Shown one piece after another: positions 24,690 through 32,174 of a stretch of DNA of 64,000 nucleotides; position 1 is the stretch's first letter, and every line of letters begins with the position of its first letter. Both the position numbers and the translations under genes were made by a program. The notes beneath the pieces were generated by a model. It had not been told where the DNA came from. It searched no databases and saw only the letters and a list, made by a program, of their open reading frames with translations. This stretch comes from Streptomyces sp. HUAS ZL42 (GTDB lineage: Bacteria > Actinomycetota > Actinomycetes > Streptomycetales > Streptomycetaceae), in the NCBI RefSeq assembly GCF_040782645.1, contig NZ_CP160403.1:7971001-8035000 (forward strand). Direction: 5' to 3'.

Positions 24690-25412
24690 GCGAGCCCGGA
24701 TGCGCGCCGGCGGCCGGCTGTGCCCCGGGGTGAACCGGCGGCGGGCCCGCCTGCCGGCCGGACGGAACACCGAGGGCCGCGCTGCTGACGCAGGGGCCGC
24801 CGACGGACGGGAGCGGCGAGTGGCGCTCTGGCGATCTTCGCAGGCGTGTGCACGGGCATGTGCAAGCGCCGGCGGCCACACGAAGCGCGTACCCGACGGC
24901 CCCTGACGCACGGCTACCGCAACCGAGAAGCGCGAACGAGACGGCGACCTGGGGCCGATGCGTGTGGTGCGGCGACTGCCGTAGATGGCCCGGGTCTGTT
25001 CAGCGGGCCTCCGCGGCACCGGAGTGAGAGCTCACGCAAGCGCGGCGAGCGCCTTCGTCGGACCTTCGCGATCTGCCGGCAGGCCGGCCCACCTGCCACG
25101 ACCGCGTTCAGCGACCCTCCGTGATCGCATCCCGTGAAGTCGGCGCGCCTGGGCCCGTCGGAGACACCCGGCAGCTCTGCACGCCCCACACAACGGACGG
25201 CCGCATCGGGGGTGGGCGAACCACCCCGACGTACAACTCTCCACCTCCCGGGCGCCTTTGAGCCCAAGATCTCCGCATCCACCCTCAGCCCTCCCTCCGA
25301 CCCACCGCCCACACCGGCCTCACGTGCGGCATCGCCATCCCCGCGCCACCGCCCCGTCTCCCTGCCCCGCAGCTCCGCCGGGCCGCCCCACAAGAAATTC
25401 CTGTCCGAATCA
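24690..25412. other. 720 bp without a supportable gene
   Basis: Several overlapping frames are open on both strands but they read as Arg/Pro/Ala-rich shadows with no ribosome site or family resemblance. I looked for an integrase or excisionase remnant because of the flanking tRNA and found none. GC content stays high, with no AT-rich island. It separates the tRNA from the sugar-uptake promoter. Confidence 0.55.
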
Positions 25413-25472
25413 TTGACGCACCCTCAGCCCCTCCGTAACTTGTGCCAGCAAGCGCTTACTTGAAACGATTCA
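25413..25472 (+). promoter_or_regulatory. Promoter with overlapping LacI-type operators for the sugar-uptake operon
   Basis: TTGACG (25413-25418) and TAACTT (25436-25441) are 17 bp apart, a good housekeeping promoter. Immediately downstream are two near-palindromes of LacI-family type: GCAAGCGCTTAC (25448-25459, with the perfect core AAGCGCTT) and TGAAACGATTCA (25461-25472, central CG). They would cover the transcription start, so a repressor bound there would block initiation. No LacI-family regulator is encoded in this window. Confidence 0.6.
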
Positions 25473-25507
25473 CGAGCGGCAACGACGCTGCGGGGAGGGG
25501 CCCGACT

Positions 25508-26794
25508 GTGGGAACCGGGAATGTTGAAAGGCGCACGATCCTGAAGGCGGCGGGGGCGACCGCGGCCACGCTGGGGCTGGCCGCGACGACGGGCTGCGGT
25601 GGTGACAGCGGCACTTCCGCCGACGGGACGGTGACGATCCGTTACTCGTGGTGGGGTGCCGACGAGCGGGCGAAAAGGATCAACGAATCCATCAAGCTCT
25701 TCGAGAAGAAGTATCCGAAGATCAAGGTGAAGACGGACTTTCAGGACTACGTCTCTTTCTGGGAGAAGTTCCAGACGCAGGCCGCCGGTGGAAATCCCCC
25801 GGACGTTTTCCAGAACGCCGTTGGATTTCTTCGGAAGTACGACAAGCGCGGCATCCTTCTCGACCTCAAGTCCCAGATCGACGCCGGGAATCTGAGCCTC
25901 GACGGCTTCCGCGAGGGCGTCACCAAGGTCGGCGAGGTCGACGGCAAGCAACTCGGTATCCCCGTCGGCTCCAACACCATGGCGCTGGTCATCGACAAGA
26001 AGGTCTACGCGAAGGCGGGTATCGAGCCGAAGCAGGGTTGGACCTGGGACGAGTACTTCAAGGCCCTCAAGACGATCCACGACAGGACGAAGGTCGCCGG
26101 GGACACGGGCTACCACAGCATCATGTACCTGTACGACCTCTACCTCCGCCAGAACGGCAAGGCCTTCTTCACCAAGGACGGACTCGGTTTCGACGAGGCC
26201 GATCTGACGGAGTGGTGGACGGACGCGTACAACCGCGTCAAGGCCGGGATCATCACCGACCCGAAGGTGGTCGAGCAGGACAAGCCCAAGTCCTCGCTGG
26301 CGGCCGGACACGGTGCCTCGGAGTTCACCTGGGACAACTTCACGGTCCGCTACGCGGCGGAGGGCGACAGCGAGTACGGCCTCGCACCGATCCCCACCAC
26401 CGACGGCAAGGACACCGGCCAGTACCTCGCCTCCCTGATGCTGAGCGCCTCCGCGCGCACGAAGCACCCCAAGGAGGTCGCCCAGTTCATCAACTTCATG
26501 GTCCACGACCCCGAGGTCGGCAAGATCATGGGCTACGACCGCGGCATCCTCGCCACCACCGAGCAGTTCGAGGCCTACGAGCCGACCGACGCGCAGGGCA
26601 AGGAGATCGCGCGGTACGAGCAGGACACCGCCAAGGCGGGCCTTCTCGGCACGATCACCCCGCATCCGGCAGGCGCCGACACCGTGGAGGCCGCGTTCCT
26701 GCGCATCGGCGGTGACATGGCCCAGGGCAAGACCAAGGTCTCCGACGCGGTGAAGCAGTTCTTCTCCGAGTCCGAGGCCGCCTTCCAAGCCTGA
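25508..26794 (+). CDS. ABC sugar transporter, extracellular solute-binding lipoprotein (Tat-type signal)
   Basis: 428 residues from GTG 25508, with GGGGAGGGG eight bases upstream; an earlier in-frame start would cover the operators. The N-terminus carries twin Arg (ERRTILKAAG) and a lipobox ending TTGC, so it is probably a Tat-exported lipoprotein. The mature part is a family-1 sugar-binding protein: TIRYSWWGADERAKRINESI at the start, then NPPDVFQ, IPVGSNTMALVIDKKVYAKAG and GWTWDEYFKALK. It would bind an oligosaccharide and pass it to the two permeases encoded downstream. Linkage to a YetA-like lyase points to rhamnogalacturonan fragments, by inference. Confidence 0.9.
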   Translation: MGTGNVERRTILKAAGATAATLGLAATTGCGGDSGTSADGTVTIRYSWWGADERAKRINESIKLFEKKYPKIKVKTDFQDYVSFWEKFQTQAAGGNPPDVFQNAVGFLRKYDKRGILLDLKSQIDAGNLSLDGFREGVTKVGEVDGKQLGIPVGSNTMALVIDKKVYAKAGIEPKQGWTWDEYFKALKTIHDRTKVAGDTGYHSIMYLYDLYLRQNGKAFFTKDGLGFDEADLTEWWTDAYNRVKAGIITDPKVVEQDKPKSSLAAGHGASEFTWDNFTVRYAAEGDSEYGLAPIPTTDGKDTGQYLASLMLSASARTKHPKEVAQFINFMVHDPEVGKIMGYDRGILATTEQFEAYEPTDAQGKEIARYEQDTAKAGLLGTITPHPAGADTVEAAFLRIGGDMAQGKTKVSDAVKQFFSESEAAFQA

Positions 26795-26806
26795 TTGGGA
26801 ACCCCC

Positions 26807-27763
26807 GTGACGCTCGTCAAGGACTCACCTCTCGACACCCGGAAGGTACGGTCCCCCGCCCCCGCCGCCGTCAAGCGGCGGGGGCGCCGGGAGAACCTCG
26901 CCGGCTACCTCTTCATGTCCCCGTGGATCGCGGGCTTCCTGCTTCTGACCGCGGGCCCGATGGTCGCCTCTCTCTACTTCGCGTTCACCGACTACAACCT
27001 CTTCAACACCCCGAAGTGGATCGGCTTCGACAACTTCACCCGGATGTTCGACGATCCGCGGTGGCAGAAGTCGGTCGAGGTGACGGCGAAGTACGTCGTC
27101 ATCGGCACGCCCCTGAAGCTGCTCCTCGCCCTCGGTGTCGCCCTGCTGCTCGCGCAGAGTCGCCGGGGCCAGGCCTTCTACCGGGCCGCGTTCTACGCCC
27201 CCTCGCTCATCGGGGCGAGCGTCTCGGTCGGCTTCGTGTGGCGGGCCATGTTCTCCGACGACGCGATCGTGGACCGGGGCCTGTCGGTCCTCGGCGTCCA
27301 CATCGGCGGCTGGGTCGGCAACCCGGACTGGATCCTCTACTGCCTGGTCGCCCTCACCGTCTGGCAGTTCGGCGCCCCTATGGTCATCTTCCTCGCCGGC
27401 CTCAAGCAGGTCCCCAGGGAGCTGTACGAGGCGGCCGAGATGGACGGCGCCGGGCCCTTCCGCCGCTTCTGGAGCATCACGCTGCCGATGATCTCCCCGG
27501 TGCTGTTCTTCAACGTGCTGCTCGAGACCATCCACTCGTTCCAGATCTTCGGCTCGGCCTACGTCGTCTCCAACACCTACTGCGGACCTGCCGACGCCAC
27601 GCTCGTCTACACCTGCTACCTGTACCAGAAGGGCTTCAAGGAGTCCCAGATGGGCTTCGCCTCCGCGATGGCCTGGATGCTGCTGCTCGCCGTGGCCCTG
27701 GTCACCGCCGTCCTCTTCTGGTCGCAGAAGAAGTGGGTGCACTACGAGGAGGCCGCCCGATGA
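26807..27763 (+). CDS. ABC sugar transporter permease, MalF/UgpA type
   Basis: 318 residues from GTG 26807 (TTG 26795 is an alternative). Six hydrophobic segments are seen, beginning at LFMSPWIAGFLLLTAGPMV. The cytoplasmic EAA loop, the contact for the ATPase, is EAAEMDGAGPFRRFWSITLP near residue 215. It pairs with the next gene, whose start lies within its stop (ATGA), to form a heterodimeric channel. No ATP-binding gene is in the operon; in Streptomyces a shared ATPase such as MsiK often energises such importers. Confidence 0.92.
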   Translation: MTLVKDSPLDTRKVRSPAPAAVKRRGRRENLAGYLFMSPWIAGFLLLTAGPMVASLYFAFTDYNLFNTPKWIGFDNFTRMFDDPRWQKSVEVTAKYVVIGTPLKLLLALGVALLLAQSRRGQAFYRAAFYAPSLIGASVSVGFVWRAMFSDDAIVDRGLSVLGVHIGGWVGNPDWILYCLVALTVWQFGAPMVIFLAGLKQVPRELYEAAEMDGAGPFRRFWSITLPMISPVLFFNVLLETIHSFQIFGSAYVVSNTYCGPADATLVYTCYLYQKGFKESQMGFASAMAWMLLLAVALVTAVLFWSQKKWVHYEEAAR

Positions 27764-28632
27764 GCGCATCCACCGCCACCACCCCCCGGGGCCTCGGCCG
27801 CAAGCGCACCGGCTCGCTCGTCTGGCACATCGGCTCGCTGCTGGTCCTGGCCGTCGTCCTCTATCCCGTCGTCTGGGTCATCGGTGCCTCCTTCAAGCCC
27901 AGCCGCAGCATCATCAACAGCCTCCAGCTGTTCCCGGCGCACCCCATCCTGGACAACTTCAAGGGCCTGGCCGACGGCATCGCCGACATCTCGATCCTGA
28001 CGTTCTTCCAGAACTCCCTCTTCTACGCGCTCGGTGCCGTCGTCGGCATCCTGATCTCCTGCTCGCTGACGGCGTACGCGTTCGCCCGGATCAGGTTCGC
28101 CGGCCGCAACCTGCTGTTCTCGCTGATGATCGGCACGCTGCTGCTCCCGTACCACGTGCTGCTCATCCCGCAGTACGTGATGTTCCAGAAGATGGAGCTG
28201 ATCAACACCTACGTCCCGCTGCTCATGGGAAAGTACCTGGCCACGGAGGCGTTCTTCGTCTTCCTGATGGTGCAGTTCATGCGGAACCTGCCCAAGGAGC
28301 TGGACGAGGCGGCGCGTATCGACGGGTGCGGTCATCTGAGGATCTACTGGTCGATCGTGCTGCCGCTGTGCCGGCCCGCGCTCATCACCAGTGCGATCTT
28401 CACCTTCATCAACGCCTGGAACGACTTCATGGGCCCGCTGATCTACCTCAACGAGCCCGGCAAGTACACCGTCTCGCTCGGCATGATGATGTTCCGCGAC
28501 CAGGAGAGCGTCGCCAACTACGGCGGCATGATCGCCATGTCGCTGGTCGCGCTGCTGCCGGTGCTGCTGTTCTTCCTCGCGTTCCAGCGATACCTGATCG
28601 ACGGCATGGCGACGTCCGGACTGAAGGGCTGA
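27760..28632 (+). CDS. ABC sugar transporter permease, MalG type
   Basis: 290 residues, ATG overlapping the stop of the partner permease. Hydrophobic segments begin at IGSLLVLAVVLYPVVWVIG, and the EAA motif is DEAARIDGCGHLRIYWSIVLP near residue 185, typical of MalG-like subunits. AWNDFMGPLIYLN near residue 225 is also a family signature. With the upstream permease and binding protein it makes a carbohydrate importer of the CUT1 class, which takes up oligosaccharides. Confidence 0.92.
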   Translation: MSASTATTPRGLGRKRTGSLVWHIGSLLVLAVVLYPVVWVIGASFKPSRSIINSLQLFPAHPILDNFKGLADGIADISILTFFQNSLFYALGAVVGILISCSLTAYAFARIRFAGRNLLFSLMIGTLLLPYHVLLIPQYVMFQKMELINTYVPLLMGKYLATEAFFVFLMVQFMRNLPKELDEAARIDGCGHLRIYWSIVLPLCRPALITSAIFTFINAWNDFMGPLIYLNEPGKYTVSLGMMMFRDQESVANYGGMIAMSLVALLPVLLFFLAFQRYLIDGMATSGLKG

Positions 28633-28642
28633 GGCGGTCACG

Positions 28643-29233
28643 ATGGACCGGGCACGCGTGAAGGCGCGCAAGGAGCCGGTGTTCGCCGAGCGGTTCGGTG
28701 TCTTCGCCGAATGTCTGCTGACGGGAGTGTGGATCGCGGTCGCCTCGGTGGCCGTGGTGACGTATCCCGCGGCGTTCGCCGCCGGCGCGCGGCATCTGCG
28801 GCGTCGTACGGCCCATGAGGCCGGTGGCCGGCGGGAGTTCGTCGCCGACTTCCGGGCCGCCGTGCGCGGTGGGTGGGTCGTCGGGCTCGCCGGGTGGGCG
28901 GCGGTGGCCGCGGTGTGGGTGGATGTCCAGGCCGCGCGTGCGGGGCTGCCGGGCGGGCCGTTCGTCGGTGCCGTGGGGCTGTTCGCTCTGATCGGCGCCG
29001 CCGTCGCCGGGCTCCGTGCGGCGGCGGCCTGGACGCCGGGCGCCCCCTGGCGTGCCCTGCTCGCGGACGCGGGCCGGCGGACCGTGCTCGATCCGGCCGG
29101 ATCCTTCCTCGTCGTCGGCGGACTGGCCGTGGTGGCCCTGTCCGCCTGGTTCGTCGCGCCGCTGGCGGTCCCGGTCCTGGGGGCCGTCGCGGCGGCGGCC
29201 GTCGCCGTGGAGGAGCGCTACCGGCACCGCTGA
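28643..29233 (+). CDS. YesL-like (DUF624) membrane protein
   Basis: 196 residues starting ATG ten bases after the permease stop, so it belongs to the same operon. Hydrophobic segments are at about 24-48, 73-92, 100-122 and 152-185, and the spacing with the N-terminal FAERFGVFAECLLTGVWIAV resembles the DUF624/YesL family. In Bacillus subtilis yesL opens the rhamnogalacturonan gene cluster that also encodes an ABC importer and yetA. The function of YesL is not known; an accessory role in uptake is suggested only by gene context. Confidence 0.75.
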   Translation: MDRARVKARKEPVFAERFGVFAECLLTGVWIAVASVAVVTYPAAFAAGARHLRRRTAHEAGGRREFVADFRAAVRGGWVVGLAGWAAVAAVWVDVQAARAGLPGGPFVGAVGLFALIGAAVAGLRAAAAWTPGAPWRALLADAGRRTVLDPAGSFLVVGGLAVVALSAWFVAPLAVPVLGAVAAAAVAVEERYRHR

Positions 29234-29338
29234 CGGGCGGTGCCCTCGTACAAGGTCGGCGCCCCGGCGTCGCACCTCTCTCCGTCATGCCCCTGACCAG
29301 CTGCACGGAATTCCTCCCGCACGGAAAGGAAGGCTGTC

Positions 29339-32074
29339 ATGTCTCCCATCCCCCGTAGGTCCCTCCTCAAGGCGGCCGCGGTCGCCGGAGCCGCCGCCCA
29401 GTTCAGCTGGGCGCTGGGGAGCAAGGACGCCCAGGCCGCGCCAAGAGCGGAGGCCGCCGACGCGGACCCGGTGACCCTGGACTGGCTGGAGGACGGCGGC
29501 CTCGGTGCCGCACCGGGCTCCACGCTCGGCGTCCCCTGGCCGATGGGCGCCTACCAGGAGGACCAGACCTTCGCGCTGGCGGACGCCGACGGCAAGGCCG
29601 TACCCGTGCAGTCCTGGCCGATCGCGTACTGGCCGGACGGCTCCCTCAAGTGGACAGCCCACGCGGTGAGTTCGGGCTCCGGAAAGCTCACCCTCTCCGC
29701 CGGAACCCCCGCCGCCCCCGACAGGAAGGTCACCGTCGACAAGAGCGGCGGCACCATCGACGTCTCGACCGGTGTCATCACCGTGAAGATCGGCAAGTCC
29801 GGCGCCACCCTGATCAAGTCGGTCACCCGCGGTTCCACGGAGATCGCCAAGAACGGGCGGCTCGTGCTGATCCGGCAGCCCGAGATCGAGGACGAGGACC
29901 AGGGCTCGGTGAGGACCGAGCGCTTCGAGGGCGCCATCGCGGCGGTCACCGTAGAGCAGGCGGGCCCGGTCCGCGCGGTAGTCCGCATCGACGGCAAACA
30001 CCGCAGGGGCGAACGCAGTTGGCTGCCGTTCTCCATCCGCCTCTACTTCTACGCGGGCGCCGACTCCTTCCGCATGGTGCACACCATCACGTACGACGGC
30101 ACGCAGGAGCCGGGCAAGGCGAGTGGTGACTTCATCCGAGGGCTCGGCGTCCGTTTCACCGTGCCCATGCGGGACGCGGCCTACGACCGGCACATCCGCA
30201 TCGGCGGCGAGGGCACCGGTCTGCTCAGGGAGGCGGTCAAGGGCATCACCGGACTGCGCCGCGACCCGGGCGCGGCCGTGCAGGCGGCCCAGTACGCCGG
30301 TCAGAAGCTGCCCGACCCGTCCACCTGGGACCAGCGGGTGACGACCAGGCTGCAGTACATCCCCGAGTGGGGCGACTACACGCTCTCCCAGCTCTCCGCC
30401 GACGGCTTCACGCTGCGCAAGCGGACGAAGAAGGGCCACGGCTGGATCGCCGCCGGCGGCGGCCGGCGCGCCTCCGGGTTCGGGTACGTCGGTGGCGCGA
30501 GCGGCGGATTCTCCTTCGGCCTGCGGGACTTCTGGGAGAAGTTCCCCGCCCAGCTCGACATCCGCGACGCCCACACCGAGGAGGCCCAGGTCACCCTCTG
30601 GCTCTGGTCGCCCGAGGCGCAGCCCATGGATCTGCGCTTCTACCACGACGGCATGGGCCAGGACACCTACGCCGAACAGCTCGAGGGCCTCAACATCACC
30701 TACGAGGACTACGAGCCGGAGTTCGGCACCCCCTACGGCATCGCCCGCACCTCCGAACTCCTCTTCTGGGCCGACGAGTCGACACCCGCACCCGGGAAGC
30801 TCGCCGAACAGGTCGAGGCCGTACGGGTGCTGCCGCAGCTCGCCGCCCCGCCCAGGCAGCTCATCAAGGCGAAGGTCTTCGGCCCCGGCCTCTACTCCGA
30901 GCCCGACCGCTCCACGGCCGCCAAGGCGAAGATCGAGGACCACCTCGACTTCCTCTTCACCTACTACAAGGACCAGGTGGAGATGCGCCGTTGGTACGGC
31001 TTCTGGGACTACGGCGACATCATGCACTCGTACGACACGGTCCGGCACCAGTGGCGCTACGACGTCGGCGGCTACGCCTGGGACAACTCCGAGCTCTCGC
31101 CCGACCTGTGGCTCTGGTTCGCCTACCTCCGCTCGGGCCGCGCGGACATCTTCCGCTTCGCCGAGGCCATGACCCGGCACACAGGCGAGGTCGACGTCTA
31201 CCACCTGGGCACATGGGCGGGCCTCGGCACCCGGCACGGCGTCCAGCACTACGCCGACAGTGCCAAGCAGCAGCGCATCGCCAACACCACCTACCGGCGC
31301 TACTACTACTTCCTCACCGCAGACGAACGGGTCGGCGACCTGATGCACGCCAACGTCGACTCCGACGAGACCTTCCTCGTCCTCGACCCGATCCGCAAGA
31401 TCCGCACCGAGCCGTACACGCCCGACCGGCACGCCCTGTCGATCGGCTTCGGCACGGACTGGAGCGGCCTGGTCTCGGCGTGGCTGACCGAGTGGGAGCG
31501 CAAGGGCCCCAAGTGGGAGAAGGCCAGGGCGCGCGTCCTGTCGACGATGGAGACGATCGCCGCCCAGCCCAACGGCTTCGTGCAGGGCAGCGGGCTGTAC
31601 GACCTCGACACCGGCAGGTTCGCGATCGCCTCGGCGCCCGCGGTCTCGGTGTCGCACCTCTCCGCGGTCTTCGGCCTCAACGAGCTGTGCGCCGAGCTGA
31701 TTCACCTGGTCGACATGCCGAAGTTCAAGGAGGCGTACCTCGACTACTGCCGGTACTTCAACGCCACCAAGGCGGAGCAGGCGGCGCGCTACGGCTCCAA
31801 CTTCGGCACCCTGCTGCTCTTCCAGGGCCACTCCCGCCTGGATGCGTACGCCGCCGTCCAGACCGGCGACGAGGCGCTCGCCAAGCGCGCGTGGACGAAG
31901 TTCTACAGCTCCGACGGCTACTTCGAGTCCTCCCCCTGGACGACGGTGGAGCTGAGCGGCCCGGCCACGCTGGTCGCGGGCAGCGAGGCGAGCTGGGTGT
32001 CCACCAACGACACCGCGCTCTACGGCCTCGCCGCCATCGAGAACCTGGCGCTGCTCGGGAACAAGATGCCCTGA
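29339..32074 (+). CDS. Secreted exo-rhamnogalacturonan lyase-like protein (YetA / PL26 family)
   Basis: 911 residues with an ATG and AAGGAAGG ribosome site. The signal peptide carries twin Arg (IPRRSLLKAAAVAGAAA) and ends near AQAAPRA, so export by Tat is likely. Residues ~45-130 fit the N-terminal RIFT-like barrel of PcRGLX/YetA proteins (LGVPWPMGAY, WPDGSLKW). Later segments match the catalytic part of that family: GLRDFWEKFPAQLDI near 395, RRWYGFWDYGDIMHSYD near 550, GGYAWDNSELSPDLWLWFAYL, HTGEVDVYHLG, and YRRYYYFLTADERVGDL. PL26 enzymes release unsaturated galacturonosyl-rhamnose from rhamnogalacturonan I ends. Assignment is from remembered family features. Confidence 0.82.
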   Translation: MSPIPRRSLLKAAAVAGAAAQFSWALGSKDAQAAPRAEAADADPVTLDWLEDGGLGAAPGSTLGVPWPMGAYQEDQTFALADADGKAVPVQSWPIAYWPDGSLKWTAHAVSSGSGKLTLSAGTPAAPDRKVTVDKSGGTIDVSTGVITVKIGKSGATLIKSVTRGSTEIAKNGRLVLIRQPEIEDEDQGSVRTERFEGAIAAVTVEQAGPVRAVVRIDGKHRRGERSWLPFSIRLYFYAGADSFRMVHTITYDGTQEPGKASGDFIRGLGVRFTVPMRDAAYDRHIRIGGEGTGLLREAVKGITGLRRDPGAAVQAAQYAGQKLPDPSTWDQRVTTRLQYIPEWGDYTLSQLSADGFTLRKRTKKGHGWIAAGGGRRASGFGYVGGASGGFSFGLRDFWEKFPAQLDIRDAHTEEAQVTLWLWSPEAQPMDLRFYHDGMGQDTYAEQLEGLNITYEDYEPEFGTPYGIARTSELLFWADESTPAPGKLAEQVEAVRVLPQLAAPPRQLIKAKVFGPGLYSEPDRSTAAKAKIEDHLDFLFTYYKDQVEMRRWYGFWDYGDIMHSYDTVRHQWRYDVGGYAWDNSELSPDLWLWFAYLRSGRADIFRFAEAMTRHTGEVDVYHLGTWAGLGTRHGVQHYADSAKQQRIANTTYRRYYYFLTADERVGDLMHANVDSDETFLVLDPIRKIRTEPYTPDRHALSIGFGTDWSGLVSAWLTEWERKGPKWEKARARVLSTMETIAAQPNGFVQGSGLYDLDTGRFAIASAPAVSVSHLSAVFGLNELCAELIHLVDMPKFKEAYLDYCRYFNATKAEQAARYGSNFGTLLLFQGHSRLDAYAAVQTGDEALAKRAWTKFYSSDGYFESSPWTTVELSGPATLVAGSEASWVSTNDTALYGLAAIENLALLGNKMP

Positions 32075-32174
32075 CACTCCGCGGTGGAGGCCGTGCAGGG
32101 CGGGTCGGCTGTGGCCGGTCGCGCCCCCGGCGGAGCCGCATGTCGATACAGCCTCACCCCCCTTTCGGGGCGCC

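Noticed and set aside
24667..25393. Candidate integrase remnant beside tRNA-Val
   Set aside because: None of the frames contains recombinase motifs; they look like non-coding shadows.
29285..32077. A 930-codon open frame opposite the YetA-like gene
   Set aside because: Antisense shadow of a well-supported gene; no ribosome site or domain.
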